DNA from: Porphyrobacter sp. SLTP
Lineage (GTDB): Bacteria; Pseudomonadota; Alphaproteobacteria; Sphingomonadales; Sphingomonadaceae
NCBI RefSeq assembly: GCF_009905735.1
Contig: NZ_JAAALE010000009.1
Coordinates: 62,001-126,000 of the forward strand
Direction of reading: 5' to 3'
DNA: 64,000 nt
The notes under the pieces were generated by a model. It worked only from the letters and a program-made list of their open reading frames with translations. It ran no database searches and was not told the DNA's origin. Shown here in pieces: positions 27,419 through 37,120 of the stretch. The position numbers and the translations under genes are program-made. The first letter of the stretch is position 1, and each line of letters begins with the position of its first letter.

Positions 27419-27503
27419 GTTCGTGCTGAGCCTGTCGAAGCACCGTCTTTCTTCGAGCGGCAGATAAGAGGAAGTACGGCCCTTCGACAAGCTCAGGGCG
27501 AAC
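27419..27503. repeat. REP-like imperfect palindrome between trpD and trpC
   Basis: The left arm GTTCGTGCTGAGCCTGTCGAAG (27419-27440 region) and the right arm CTTCGACAAGCTCAGGGCGAAC (about 27482-27503) are inverted copies with a few mismatches, around about 40 bases of spacer. The TTCGACAAGCTCAG core is a widespread dispersed intergenic element in sphingomonads and other proteobacteria. Only one copy is present here. The arms could fold in the mRNA and lower expression of the distal trpC-moaC-moeA part or protect the upstream message. Confidence 0.7.
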
Positions 27504-27511
27504 GTGTGGGG

Positions 27512-28504
27512 TTACTTTGCCATTTCGATCCAGCGTTCGAGCAGCCCCATCGCCGCGCCCGAATCCAGTGCCTCGCCTGCCATTGCGGCGCGTTCCGTCC
27601 AGTTGCTGCCGCGTCCCGCGACCGTCAGCGCACCGGCCGCGTTGAGCAGCACCGCATCGCGATAGGGGCCGGGGGTGCCCATCAGCAGCGCCTTCAAGGC
27701 GGCGGCGTTATGCGTCGCATCATCGCCGCGGATCGCTTCGATCGGGGCGTGGGGCAGTCCGGCGATGCTCGCGTCGAGGCGCTCCATCGTGAAGGCGTTG
27801 CCGGTGACCACCGCCACCTCGTTACCGCCCGCGAGGCTCAATTCGTCGAGCCCTTCGTCGCCCGAGACGATCAGCGACTTGCCGGTGCCAAGCCGCGCCA
27901 TCGCACCGGCATAGATCGGGACATAGGCGGGCCGCGCAATGCCGATCAGCTGGCTGGTCACCTTCGCTGGGTTCGACAGCGGGCCCATCAGATTGAAGAT
28001 CGTGCGCTTGCCGATTTTCAGGCGGATGGGCTGGATGCGCGCCATCGCAGGGTGATGGTTCTTCGCAAACAGGAAGCAGATGCCGATTTCGGCGAGGGTG
28101 CGTTCCGCCGTCCGCCCGGCGGCGTCCATGTCGAGGCCGAGCGCTTCCAGCGTATCCGCCGCGCCCGCTTTCGACGATGCCGCACGGTTACCGTGCTTGG
28201 CGACCGGCACGCCGCAGGCGGCGACCACCAAGCTGACGGCGGTCGAGACGTTCAAGGTGTGGTGCCCGTCGCCCCCTGTGCCGCAGACGTCGATCGCATC
28301 ATCGGGGGCGGTGATCGGGATCAGCCGTGCCCTCAGCGCCCGCGCTGCGCCTGCGATTTCGTCCGCCGTCTCCCCGCGCGCAGAAAGGGCGACGAGGAAG
28401 GCTTCGATCTCGCTTTCGGACGGTGCGCCATCGAGCAGTACGCCAAAGGCCGCTTCGGCTTCGGCCTCGCTCAGCGGTGCGGCGACATCGGGGAGGGCGT
28501 TCAT
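27512..28504 (-). CDS. trpD: anthranilate phosphoribosyltransferase
   Basis: Transfers the phosphoribosyl group from PRPP to anthranilate. The 330-residue protein contains the PRPP-binding DVCGTGGDGHHTLNVST region, the KHGNRAASSKAGAADTLEALG block (split motif KHGNRAASS) and the FNLMGPLSNPA segment typical of the family. The ATG overlaps the trpG TGA. It is not fused to trpG as in enterobacteria. Confidence 0.95.
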   Translation of the reverse strand: MNALPDVAAPLSEAEAEAAFGVLLDGAPSESEIEAFLVALSARGETADEIAGAARALRARLIPITAPDDAIDVCGTGGDGHHTLNVSTAVSLVVAACGVPVAKHGNRAASSKAGAADTLEALGLDMDAAGRTAERTLAEIGICFLFAKNHHPAMARIQPIRLKIGKRTIFNLMGPLSNPAKVTSQLIGIARPAYVPIYAGAMARLGTGKSLIVSGDEGLDELSLAGGNEVAVVTGNAFTMERLDASIAGLPHAPIEAIRGDDATHNAAALKALLMGTPGPYRDAVLLNAAGALTVAGRGSNWTERAAMAGEALDSGAAMGLLERWIEMAK

Positions 28505-29112
28505 GCCGTTAGCCTTGAAGGCATTGCCGGCTTCAGGCCGCAGAGACGCACGAAGTTGGCCAGCAGCGCGTGGCCATGTTCGGTGGCGATGCTTTCCGGG
28601 TGGAACTGTACCGAGTGGATCGGGAGGCTTTCGTGGCGGAAGCCCATTACGCTGGGGTGATCCGCGCCGGGCGTTTCCGCGTGAGCATTGGCGACCAACT
28701 CGGCGGGCTCATTCACCACCTCAAGGCTGTGATAGCGCGTGGCGATGAAGGGCGAGGGCAACCCGGCAAACACGCCCGTCCCGTCATGCGTCACCGGCGA
28801 GGTCTTGCCATGCATCAACCCGCCGCGTTGCACGGTCCCGCCAAAATGCTGCCCGATCGCTTGATGGCCGAGGCACACACCCATCAAAGGCTTGCCCGCA
28901 TCGGCACAGGCCGCGACCAGATCGAGGCTGATTCCGGCCTCGTTGGGCGTGCAGGGGCCGGGCGAAATCAGGAACCCGGCGGCATTGGTGCGCAAGGCAT
29001 CTGCCGCACTCATCGCGTCGTTGCGTTCCACGCGCACCTCGGCCCCCAGCTCCATCAGGTAATGGACGAGGTTGAAGGTGAAGCTGTCGTAATTGTCGAT
29101 GACGAGAATCAT
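28501..29112 (-). CDS. trpG: anthranilate synthase component II (glutamine amidotransferase)
   Basis: Supplies ammonia from glutamine to TrpE. It is a class I glutamine amidotransferase of 203 residues: IDNYDSFTFNLVHYL at the N terminus, nucleophile Cys in GVCLGHQAIGQHFGG, and the His-Glu pair in SVQFHPESIATEHG. I start at ATG 29112 (MILVIDNYDSF), which overlaps the stop of the preceding lipoprotein gene (ATGA); the upstream frame is open but not homologous. Confidence 0.95.
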   Translation of the reverse strand: MILVIDNYDSFTFNLVHYLMELGAEVRVERNDAMSAADALRTNAAGFLISPGPCTPNEAGISLDLVAACADAGKPLMGVCLGHQAIGQHFGGTVQRGGLMHGKTSPVTHDGTGVFAGLPSPFIATRYHSLEVVNEPAELVANAHAETPGADHPSVMGFRHESLPIHSVQFHPESIATEHGHALLANFVRLCGLKPAMPSRLTA

Positions 29113-29951
29113 TCTGCGGCTGCCTTCTCGCGTTTGGTCACCACGATTATGGGCCCGACCCGGCCCTTGTCTTGCCGCCCCTTCGCCGGGTCCCACAGGC
29201 TCGACACCTGCCCGTCGAGGTAGAGCGCGGTCGATACCTTCAGCTCATCGCGGAAGAAGCGCGCCAATTGCCCGAAGCTGATCGGCGCGTCGGAGATCAC
29301 GAAGTGCGCTTTGCCCGCCGCGTCGACGCCTACGCCGTTGCGGATCGCCTTTGACGGGCCGTCGTCCTGAATTTCCGGGTGGAGCTTGCCGTCGATCAGC
29401 AGCAGTGGGCCGGATTGCGTGCCGAAGTCCGGCCGGTCGCCGACGGTCTCGAAGAAGGTGTTGCTTCCCAGCACGCGCCATGTGGTGCCGGTGCCGAAGA
29501 ACACCCCGTTGGGCTTCATGTAGAAATTGCCGTCACCCTCGGCGCGGTTGAGTTCGCCGAGACGCTCGCCGTTCTGGACGTAGTAGCCGATCGGCTTGAG
29601 GTCATCGCCATACATTCCGCCATTGACGGCAAAGGCGATACGCTTGGGATCGACGCTCCCCGCAAAGGCGGAGAGCGAACCAAAGGGTTGCTTGTCCGCG
29701 CCGAGGTTCGCCATGGTGATCGCGTGCGTGGCGGGATCGGCAATGCAATGGGTGAGCGCGACGGTCTCAAAGGTCACGCTGCGGCAGGCCGAAGGCCCGG
29801 CATTCTCACTCGGCGTGGGGGAGGGCGAGCTGCCTTGTGTGACCGGCGACCCATCAAGGTTGACGGTCACCACGGCATCACCCGCCGGCGCCTCGGAACA
29901 GGCGGAGAGGGCGAAGATCAGACCGGCGGCGAGGAGGGCTGCGCGCGTCAT
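29109..29951 (-). CDS. phosphodiester glycosidase (DUF2233)-family lipoprotein
   Basis: A 280-residue exported protein. The N terminus is a lipoprotein signal (MTRAALLAAGLIFALSACSE, lipobox LSAC with Cys18). A Ser/Pro linker follows to about residue 55, then a domain with FAVNGGMY, KPNGVFF, QSGPLLLIDGKLHP and ALYLDGQVSSLW. This block order is that of the NAGPA/phosphodiester glycosidase (DUF2233) fold, which removes GlcNAc from phosphodiesters in the known eukaryotic enzyme; the bacterial substrate is unknown. It sits between trpE and trpG with 4-base overlaps on both sides, an unexpected insertion in a biosynthetic operon. Confidence 0.85.
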   Translation of the reverse strand: MTRAALLAAGLIFALSACSEAPAGDAVVTVNLDGSPVTQGSSPSPTPSENAGPSACRSVTFETVALTHCIADPATHAITMANLGADKQPFGSLSAFAGSVDPKRIAFAVNGGMYGDDLKPIGYYVQNGERLGELNRAEGDGNFYMKPNGVFFGTGTTWRVLGSNTFFETVGDRPDFGTQSGPLLLIDGKLHPEIQDDGPSKAIRNGVGVDAAGKAHFVISDAPISFGQLARFFRDELKVSTALYLDGQVSSLWDPAKGRQDKGRVGPIIVVTKREKAAAE

Positions 29952-31501
29952 TGGCCATACCCCGGTTCGCCAGCGACCCGCACAGCCTCACGCGCAGCGG
30001 CGATGAGCGCGCCCGATTTGGCGCGGCATTCGGCGAGTTCGTAATCGGGGTCGCTGTCGGCAACGATCCCTGCGCCCGCCTGCACATGCATTACCCCGTC
30101 CTTCACCACGGCGGTCCGCAGCACGATGCAGCTATCGAGACTGCCATCCGGGGCGAAATAACCTACGCCGCCCGCATAGGCGCCGCGAGTCTCGGGTTCG
30201 AGTTCGGCGATGATTTCGCAGGCGCGGATCTTGGGTGCGCCCGAGACTGTGCCTGCCGGGAAGCCTGCAAACAGCGCGTCGAGCGCGTCCTTGTCAGGCG
30301 CGAGATTGCCAATGACATTGCTGACGATGTGCATGACGTGACTGTAGCGCTCGATCGTGAAGCTGTCGGTGACCTCTACCGTCCCCGCCGCTGCGACCCG
30401 TCCGACATCATTGCGCCCGAGATCGAGCAGCATCAGATGCTCGGCCCGTTCCTTGGGATCGGCGAGCAGGCTGGCCTCGTTGGCGAGGTCGTCTTCGCGC
30501 GTGACGCCGCGGGGGCGCGTTCCGGCGATGGGGCGGATTGTGACTTCGTTCGCGCCCTTGTCGTTGGGGCGGACCCTGACGAGGATCTCCGGGCTCGACC
30601 CCACGAGTGCAAAGCCCGGCAGGTCGAGGAAATAGAGGAACGGGGAAGGGTTCACCCGTCGCAGCGCGCGGTAGAGCGCCAGTGGAGGCAGGGTAAAGGG
30701 GCAGGTGAAGCGCTGGGCCAGAACCACTTGGAAGATATCGCCTGCCAGAATGTAGTCCTTGGCGCGTAGGGCCATCGCCTTGTAATCGTCGGGCGCGATG
30801 ACGGGGGCGAGATCGGGCAGGCTGCCGGGCACCGCATCGGCGGAGGCCGCAGGCATGGCCTGACCAAGCTGGCTGAGGGTCGCGTCGATCCGCTCGCCAG
30901 CGCGCTCTACGGCGGCGGCGGGATCGCTTGCCGCCCAGATCGGCGCGATGGCGAACAACGCGTTGGTCAGGCCGTCGAACACCAGAATGACCGTGGGCCG
31001 CACAAACAGCATGTCGGGCAGGTCGAGCGGGCTGTCGGCCGCGCGGGGCAGGGTCTCGACCAGCCCGATCGTCTCGTAACCGAGATAGCCGACGAGACAG
31101 GCCAGCGCAGGTGGCAGGCCTTCAGGCATCGGGTCGATACGGCAGGTGGCTGCAAGCGCGCGCAGTTCCCCAAGCGCGTCGCCGCGGCAGCGCGTGAAGG
31201 CATCGCGGTCAATGCGCCAGTCAGGATTGATCTCGGCCGCGTTGCCTTTGGCGCGGAACACCAGATCAGGGTCGAGCCCGAGCAGGCTGTAACGCCCGCG
31301 CACTTCGCCGCCTTCGACCGATTCGAGCAGGAAATCACCGCGCCCCGGCACGATAAGCCGCCGCGCTGCGCCGACCGGCGTGTCGCTGTCAGCGATGATC
31401 CGTCGCCACACCAGCGCCGCGCGGCCCTCGGCCAGCATGGCTGCGGCTGCGGCGGCGTTTTCGGGCAGGCCTGCGGCAGCGCCGGAGAGGGGTGCAGTCA
31501 C
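29948..31501 (-). CDS. trpE: anthranilate synthase component I
   Basis: Makes anthranilate from chorismate using ammonia from TrpG. The 517-residue protein has the feedback-site region near the N terminus (FLLESVEGGEVRGRYSLLG, including the LLES element), DIFQVVLAQRF, PSPFLYFLDLPGFALVGSSPE, RPIAGTRPRG and GAPKIRACEIIAELE. The GTG start lies about 20 bases after the stop of the ppiD-like gene. No leader peptide or attenuator fits in that gap, so regulation must be upstream of ppiD or by feedback. Confidence 0.95.
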   Translation of the reverse strand: MTAPLSGAAAGLPENAAAAAAMLAEGRAALVWRRIIADSDTPVGAARRLIVPGRGDFLLESVEGGEVRGRYSLLGLDPDLVFRAKGNAAEINPDWRIDRDAFTRCRGDALGELRALAATCRIDPMPEGLPPALACLVGYLGYETIGLVETLPRAADSPLDLPDMLFVRPTVILVFDGLTNALFAIAPIWAASDPAAAVERAGERIDATLSQLGQAMPAASADAVPGSLPDLAPVIAPDDYKAMALRAKDYILAGDIFQVVLAQRFTCPFTLPPLALYRALRRVNPSPFLYFLDLPGFALVGSSPEILVRVRPNDKGANEVTIRPIAGTRPRGVTREDDLANEASLLADPKERAEHLMLLDLGRNDVGRVAAAGTVEVTDSFTIERYSHVMHIVSNVIGNLAPDKDALDALFAGFPAGTVSGAPKIRACEIIAELEPETRGAYAGGVGYFAPDGSLDSCIVLRTAVVKDGVMHVQAGAGIVADSDPDYELAECRAKSGALIAAAREAVRVAGEPGYGQ

Positions 31502-31521
31502 GAAGCCAGCCCGCCAGTCGC

Positions 31522-33453
31522 TTACTGTTCGCCCGAGAGCCGCTTGCGCACCGCCGCGATGGCGGTCTCGTTGCGGGTCACGCCCAGCGACTTGCGCATG
31601 GCGGCCGCCGCCTGCGCGCGGTATTCATCGCTCAGCGCTGCGCCAAGCTGCTGACGGGTCTGGGCGACGAGATTGGGTTCCTGGTCGAGCGGCAGAGTGC
31701 TGATGTCCTCAAGCGCGACGACATACCAGCCGAGTCCGCGCGGACCTTCGAGCGATTTGACCGTGCCTTCGGCCATGCTGAACAGCAGCACAAGCGGCGG
31801 CGCAATTCGCTGACGCTGGCTGGCGAGCAGTTCGCGGCGTTCCAGATTGATCTGTTCACGCTCGAAACCCGGCTTGTTTTCGGCGGCCATCGCAGCAGCC
31901 AGCGGCGTTCCGGCACGAACCTTGGCCATGATCCGGTCAGCCGCCTGCTTGGCGAGGACCGCACCCTGACTGCGCTTCCAGCCGGCGATTGCGCCTTCGC
32001 GCACTTCGGCGAGCGGCGCGGCGCGGGCTTCATCGACGCGGGCGACTTCGAAGATCACGAATTGCTCGGCTTCAACCTGCGCGAGCTGCGGCTCGCTTTC
32101 TTCCATCTGGAAGGCCGTGCTGAGCAGCGGGGCGAGCTGCGGCACGATCTGCACCTGCGGCTGTCCGAAGGCGCGCCCATCGGCCAGCAGTGCTGGTGTG
32201 GTCTCGACTGTCAGGCCATAGGCCTTGGCAACTTCGGCGAGAGCCGTACCGCCGTCGATTTCGGCTTCGATTTCGGAAGTGAGGTCGGCGATTGCGGCGG
32301 CCCGCTTTTCGGTGGTGAGCTGTTCGGTCAATTCAGGCGTGGCCTGCGCCAAGGTGCGAGCCGGCGCGCGCTCAATCTTGTCGACCCGCGCGACATACCA
32401 GCCGAGCGTGCCCTGGGCCGGATCAACGACGCCGCCTTCGCTCGCCTTGAAGGCGGCCTGGGCAAACGCAAAGCTGGTGGCACTCGCCATGGCTTCGCGG
32501 GTGCGCGCCGGGGAGCGTGAGGCGGTGAAGTTCGCTTCGCGCGCAACGGTCTCGAGCGAGGCGCCCGCGCGGATGCGGGCGGCGAGCGCCTTGGCGGCGT
32601 CTTCGGTGGGCACGACGAAGCTCGAGACGATGCGGCTCTCGGAGGCTTGATACTTGGTGGCATCACGCTTGAACCGCTCGGCGATTTCGGCCGGGGTGGG
32701 CGCTGCGTTGACCTTGAGCGTGTCGGTGCCGAACACCGCGAAACGCAGCGTGCGTCGCTCTGGCCGGACGAACTGGGCGCGGTTGTCATTATACCAGGCA
32801 GTGAGCTGGCTCTCGGACGGGTTCCCGGCGGGAGCGAAGGCTGCGCTCGGGATGAGAGCGATCTCGCCCTTGCGCTTTTCCAGCACCAGCGCGGCATATT
32901 GGCGCGCGACCTTTTCAGGGAGTTGCGGCGCTGCCACTGCCGTGCGCAGCAACTGCTGCTCGATAAGGTCAATCGCGAGGTCGCGGCGGAAGGTCGCGTC
33001 GGTCAGTCCGCGCTGGCCGATCGCGGCAAGATAGGCCTGCTGATCGAACTGCCCGGTGAGGCCCTGAAACGCCTGAATCTGCAAAATCTCGCTGTTCACC
33101 AGGTTTTCGCCGGCGCGCAGGCCATAGTCCTTGCCATATTGGCCCACGGCAAAGCGGTCGATCATCTGCTTGACCACTTCGTCAAGTGAGCCTTCGGCGA
33201 TGAATTCGGGCATGGTCAGCGTCGGGTTGCGCTGGCGAACCTGCGCCAGCGCGTTGTTCGCCGATACGGTCAGATCGGAAATCGGAATCGCTTCGCCGCC
33301 CACCACAGCCATGCGGTCGGTATTGGTCACGCCGCCAAAATTCGTGTTGCCAAGGTCAGAAGCAACGAAGGCCAGCGCCATCAGACCAAGGAAGGCAAGA
33401 AAGATCGGCAGCCCGATCTTCGACTGGAAAAAGCGGCGGAAAAACGAAAACAT
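31522..33453 (-). CDS. SurA/PpiD-like periplasmic peptidyl-prolyl isomerase
   Basis: A 643-residue, membrane-anchored chaperone: one transmembrane helix at about residues 13-31 (IGLPIFLAFLGLMALAFVAS), then a SurA_N-like helical domain (about 40-210), a parvulin-like PpiC segment near 260-370, and a long C-terminal helical part. PpiD-type proteins help outer-membrane and secreted proteins fold after Sec export. I start at ATG 33453 (MFSFFRRF), conserved in the family. It is the first gene of the trp/Moco unit, 244 bases from the divergent tpiA. Confidence 0.88.
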   Translation of the reverse strand: MFSFFRRFFQSKIGLPIFLAFLGLMALAFVASDLGNTNFGGVTNTDRMAVVGGEAIPISDLTVSANNALAQVRQRNPTLTMPEFIAEGSLDEVVKQMIDRFAVGQYGKDYGLRAGENLVNSEILQIQAFQGLTGQFDQQAYLAAIGQRGLTDATFRRDLAIDLIEQQLLRTAVAAPQLPEKVARQYAALVLEKRKGEIALIPSAAFAPAGNPSESQLTAWYNDNRAQFVRPERRTLRFAVFGTDTLKVNAAPTPAEIAERFKRDATKYQASESRIVSSFVVPTEDAAKALAARIRAGASLETVAREANFTASRSPARTREAMASATSFAFAQAAFKASEGGVVDPAQGTLGWYVARVDKIERAPARTLAQATPELTEQLTTEKRAAAIADLTSEIEAEIDGGTALAEVAKAYGLTVETTPALLADGRAFGQPQVQIVPQLAPLLSTAFQMEESEPQLAQVEAEQFVIFEVARVDEARAAPLAEVREGAIAGWKRSQGAVLAKQAADRIMAKVRAGTPLAAAMAAENKPGFEREQINLERRELLASQRQRIAPPLVLLFSMAEGTVKSLEGPRGLGWYVVALEDISTLPLDQEPNLVAQTRQQLGAALSDEYRAQAAAAMRKSLGVTRNETAIAAVRKRLSGEQ

Positions 33454-33582
33454 GGCGTAATTGACCCATCCGAGGCTGGCTGATGGCAGGACGCAAGCGC
33501 CCTTTTCGCACACCGCGATCACTCGCGTTGCCCGGGCGCTTTAGAGGCCCTGCGACCACACGGCAACAGGTGGCTGCGCGTT

Positions 33583-33611
33583 TTGACTAGTCCGGCTTCC
33601 TCGGCTAGCGG
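33583..33611 (+). promoter_or_regulatory. possible sigma70-type promoter for tpiA
   Basis: TTGACT at 33583, a 17-base spacer and TAGCGG at 33606, in the 244-base region between the divergent ppiD-like and tpiA genes. The -35 element is good and the -10 is poor. About 87 bases remain to the tpiA start. Confidence 0.3.
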
Positions 33612-33697
33612 ACGCGGGCCCCGGGCACTACAGCGAGCACAGAATCATAACCCGCTCAGGGCTATCCCTCTCAATTATATAAAGTGCAGGACAAGTC

Positions 33698-34471
33698 ATG
33701 ACCCGCCGACCCTATATCGTCGGAAACTGGAAGATGCACGGCACCCGCGCGATGCTGTCCGAAGCGCGTGCGATCGACCGTGCGGCTCAGCGTCACATGA
33801 AGGTGGAGGTGGCGCTCGCGCCGCCTTACACCCTCATCCATCCGATCCACCGCGAAGCCGAACAGATCGGCGTTGGCGCGCAGGACTGCCACCATGAAGA
33901 TGGCGGCGCGCATACCGGCGATATCTCGGCGGCGATGATTGCCGATGCGGGCGCGAAGTTCGTGATCCTCGGCCATTCCGAACGCCGCACCGGACATAAT
34001 GAAAGCGATGCCCGCGTGCGTGCCAAGGCCGAAGCCGCGTTGGCGGCGGGCCTGCGGATCATCATGTGCTGCGGCGAAAGTGCGGAAACCCGCGAATCGG
34101 GCAAGGCGGTCGCCTTCGTGAAGAAGCAGCTCAAGGCCTCGCTCCCGCCAGCCGACCAATTGCCCTCCGACATCGGCGACAAGCTGACGGTCGCCTATGA
34201 GCCGATCTGGGCGATCGGCACCGGCAATGCCGCCACCACCGATGATATCGCCGAGATGCATGGCGCGATCCGCGCGCTCTTGATTGAGCTGTTCGGCGAG
34301 GAGCATGGACGCGATGTGCGCATTATCTATGGCGGCTCGGTCAAGCCTGAGAATGCGGCTGCGATCTTCGCTGTCCCCGATGTCGGCGGCGCCTTGGTCG
34401 GCGGAGCGAGCCTGACGGCGGACAGCTTCATGGGCATCGCCCTTGCTGCAAGCGAGCCGTTCGAGAACTAG
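33698..34471 (+). CDS. tpiA: triosephosphate isomerase
   Basis: Interconverts dihydroxyacetone phosphate and glyceraldehyde 3-phosphate. The 257-residue TIM barrel carries NWKMHG (catalytic Lys), ILGHSERR (catalytic His) and AYEPIWAIGTGN (catalytic Glu), with the phosphate-binding IIYGGSV near the C terminus. It heads the tpiA-secG-pyrG run and is divergent from the ppiD-trp unit. Confidence 0.96.
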   Translation: MTRRPYIVGNWKMHGTRAMLSEARAIDRAAQRHMKVEVALAPPYTLIHPIHREAEQIGVGAQDCHHEDGGAHTGDISAAMIADAGAKFVILGHSERRTGHNESDARVRAKAEAALAAGLRIIMCCGESAETRESGKAVAFVKKQLKASLPPADQLPSDIGDKLTVAYEPIWAIGTGNAATTDDIAEMHGAIRALLIELFGEEHGRDVRIIYGGSVKPENAAAIFAVPDVGGALVGGASLTADSFMGIALAASEPFEN

Positions 34472-34591
34472 GCGGCCATGCCGTGACGGACGACAAGGCG
34501 CTGCGGGCTTGCCGCGCAGGCCTTGCGCCCCTACATGGCGCGCAAGCAATGCAACCGGGCGGGCAATCGCCCTCGGCCACGAGAATCGTTC

Positions 34592-34987
34592 ATGTCTCTG
34601 TTCATCTTCCTCACCGTGATTCAGGCCCTCGTGGCCGCCGCACTGGTCGGCGTCGTGCTGATGCAGCGCTCCGAAGGCGGCGGTCTCGGCATCGGCTCCA
34701 GCCCCGGCGGGGCGTTCGGTGCGCGCGGTGCGGCGGATTTCCTCACACGGTCGACCAAGTGGCTGGCGGTGGCCTTCGTGACGCTCTCGATCGTTCTGGC
34801 CGCTCTCGCCGTGCGTGAAAGTCGCGTCGGCGGGGTGACGAGCACGCTCGACCGCAATGCACCCGGCGCCGCGGCTCCGGCAGTGCCTGACCTTTTGGCC
34901 GACCCCGCTCCGGCGCCTGCTCAGGCCCCGAACGAAGCGGCGCCTGCGCCCGCTGCACCGGCTCCTGCGGCTCCGGCCGGCCAGTAA
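34592..34987 (+). CDS. secG: preprotein translocase subunit SecG
   Basis: Small SecYEG translocase subunit. The 131-residue product has two membrane helices (about 1-20 and 48-67) around the conserved loop MQRSEGGGLGIG and GAFGARGAADFLTRSTKWLA. After that it carries a long Ala/Pro tail (about 95-131) absent from E. coli SecG but common in sphingomonads. I chose ATG 34592 (MSLFIFLTV); the frame upstream is open. tpiA-secG-pyrG is a usual order in alphaproteobacteria. Confidence 0.93.
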   Translation: MSLFIFLTVIQALVAAALVGVVLMQRSEGGGLGIGSSPGGAFGARGAADFLTRSTKWLAVAFVTLSIVLAALAVRESRVGGVTSTLDRNAPGAAAPAVPDLLADPAPAPAQAPNEAAPAPAAPAPAAPAGQ

Positions 34988-35114
34988 TCGCCCGCATGGG
35001 GCGGCGCGCTGCTGCCCCGCGGCCATAAAATCTACGTGACTGTGGATGGCGCGCATCCTGTGCGGCGCAATTCGCTTGCCCCGAATCCCTCCTGTTGCTT
35101 AAGGCCCAAATCCC

Positions 35115-36752
35115 ATGGCGCGGTACATTTTCATCACCGGCGGCGTGGTCTCCTCGCTCGGCAAAGGTCTCATGGCAGCCTCACTGGCTGCTCTTCTCCA
35201 GGCGCGTGGCTTCAAGGTCCGCATCCGCAAGTTTGATCCCTATCTCAACGTCGATCCGGGCACGATGAGCCCGTATCAGCACGGCGAGGTCTATGTGACC
35301 GATGACGGGGCCGAGACCGATCTCGACCTCGGGCATTACGAGCGCTTCACAGGGGTCTCCGCGCGGCAAAGCGACAACATCACCTCGGGTCGGGTTTACC
35401 GCGACATTATCGCGCGTGAACGGCGCGGGGACTATCTTGGCGCGACGGTGCAAGTGATCCCGCACGTCACCGACGAGATCAAGGCCTTCGCGCTCGCCGA
35501 TCAGGACGATCACGATTTCATCCTGTGCGAGATTGGCGGCACGGTGGGCGACATCGAATCGCTGCCGTTCATGGAAGCGATCCGCCAGCTCAGGAACGAG
35601 CTGGAACCCCTCCAGACCCTTTCGGTCCACGTTACGCTGGTGCCCTATATCAAGGCCGCGGGCGAGCTGAAGACCAAGCCGACCCAGCACTCGGTGCGCG
35701 AGCTTGCCAGCCTCGGTATCAAGCCCGACATTCTGCTTTGCCGCGCCGAGCACCCGATCCCGGAAAGCGACCGCCGCAAGATCGCGCAGTTCTGCAACGT
35801 GCGCACCGAAGCGGTGATTCAGGCCTTGGATGCGCCTTCGATCTATGCGGTGCCGCAGCAATATCACGCCGAAGGTCTCGACGCCGAAGTGCTCCGCGCG
35901 TTCGGTATCACAGATGCGCCCGCACCCGATCTTTCGGCGTGGGAGGATGTGACCGACCGCCAGTTCAACCCGGAAGGCGAAGTGACGATTGCTGTGGTCG
36001 GCAAATATGTCGGCCTGCAGGACGCCTACAAGAGCCTCAACGAGGCGCTGGTGCATGGTGGCCTCGCCAACCGGGTCAAGGTCAACATTCGCTGGATCGA
36101 CGCCGAAATCTTCGAAGGCGACGACGATTCGCAGATCATCGCCGCATTGGAACCGATGCACGGGATTCTCGTCCCCGGCGGCTTTGGTGAGCGCGGGAGC
36201 GAAGGCAAGATTGCCAGCGTTCGCTTCGCGCGGGAACGCAACGTGCCGTTCTTTGGCATCTGCCTCGGCATGCAGATGGCCTGCATTGAAGGCGCGCGCG
36301 CGGCCGGCTTTGCCGATGCCTCGTCGACCGAGTTTGGTCCGACGGATAGCCCGGTGGTCGGCATCATCACCGAGTGGATGAGCAAGGAAGGCCTCCAGAG
36401 CCGTGCCGAAGGCGGCGATCTGGGCGGCACGATGCGTTTGGGCGCCTACCCGGCCAAACTCAGCCCCAACAGCCACACCTCGCAGATCTATGGCGGGGCG
36501 GAGGTCATCTCCGAACGCCACCGCCATCGTTATGAGGTGAATAGCGCCTTCATCGAGCCGCTCGAGAAGCAGGGCCTGATCTTTGCCGGTATGTCGCCGG
36601 ACGGGTTGCTGCCTGAAATCGTCGAGCGGCCCGATCATCCGTGGTTCGTGGGCGTGCAATTCCACCCGGAATTGAAATCGCGGCCATTTGATCCGCACCC
36701 CCTGTTTGCCGGGTTCATTGCGGCGGCGCTGGAACAGTCGCGACTCGTCTAA
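35115..36752 (+). CDS. pyrG: CTP synthase
   Basis: Aminates UTP to CTP with glutamine. The 545 residues comprise an N-terminal synthetase domain ([14 protein letters not shown]-loop; [21 protein letters not shown]) and a C-terminal class I glutamine amidotransferase (nucleophile Cys in GICLGMQMA, His-Glu in [12 protein letters not shown]). It starts at ATG 35115, about 130 bases after secG. Confidence 0.97.
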   Translation: MARYIFITGGVVSSLGKGLMAASLAALLQARGFKVRIRKFDPYLNVDPGTMSPYQHGEVYVTDDGAETDLDLGHYERFTGVSARQSDNITSGRVYRDIIARERRGDYLGATVQVIPHVTDEIKAFALADQDDHDFILCEIGGTVGDIESLPFMEAIRQLRNELEPLQTLSVHVTLVPYIKAAGELKTKPTQHSVRELASLGIKPDILLCRAEHPIPESDRRKIAQFCNVRTEAVIQALDAPSIYAVPQQYHAEGLDAEVLRAFGITDAPAPDLSAWEDVTDRQFNPEGEVTIAVVGKYVGLQDAYKSLNEALVHGGLANRVKVNIRWIDAEIFEGDDDSQIIAALEPMHGILVPGGFGERGSEGKIASVRFARERNVPFFGICLGMQMACIEGARAAGFADASSTEFGPTDSPVVGIITEWMSKEGLQSRAEGGDLGGTMRLGAYPAKLSPNSHTSQIYGGAEVISERHRHRYEVNSAFIEPLEKQGLIFAGMSPDGLLPEIVERPDHPWFVGVQFHPELKSRPFDPHPLFAGFIAAALEQSRLV

Positions 36753-36840
36753 GCGCTCGTCCTGTCACTTTTCATAGCGCTCGAGTTGGTCTGCGCGGCC
36801 GTCGTTCGGCCGGCTCCTGAGGGAACTCAATCGGCGTTTA

Positions 36841-36918
36841 GCAAGGCTTTGCAATCCTTTGTTTCACAAGCGGGACTTGCGATTTCCCTTCCTTACAAGG
36901 TTTGCAGATAAGCCTTGC
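36841..36918 (+). repeat. long imperfect hairpin, possible ncRNA or processing element
   Basis: The left arm GCAAGGCTTTGCAATCCTTT pairs with the right arm ACAAGGTTTGCAGATAAGCC plus TTGC: 9 bp outer stem, an ATC-type bulge, then TGCAA and CCTT/GT pairs, about 20 pairs in all. The apical part (about 36866-36880) contains CAAG-CGGGA-CTTG. Terminal inverted repeats with no coding content also fit a small palindromic mobile repeat. Confidence 0.45.
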
Positions 36919-37120
36919 GCGTTGTTGCCTTTCCGCATTAGACGGGGGCCAGATTTAACTATTTTCTAGGGACAATTGCGCTGAGTCTATCGGATTGCTG
37001 TTGTACAAACACACAGTGATTCGATCCGGCTTTTGCGGGTCTTTATGAAACAGGCTTGTCTGGTCTTGTCCGTCTTCTGCGACCCGGACGGATAGGTTCA
37101 GACGAGGCGGCGCAAGTCGC

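Noticed and set aside
27419..27503. Reading the inverted repeat as a simple rho-independent terminator of trpD.
   Set aside because: No T-tract follows on the transcribed (minus) strand, and the sequence matches a dispersed REP-like element better.
31502..31521. A trp attenuator or leader peptide before trpE.
   Set aside because: Only about 20 bases separate trpE from the upstream ppiD-like gene, too few for a leader and its terminator.
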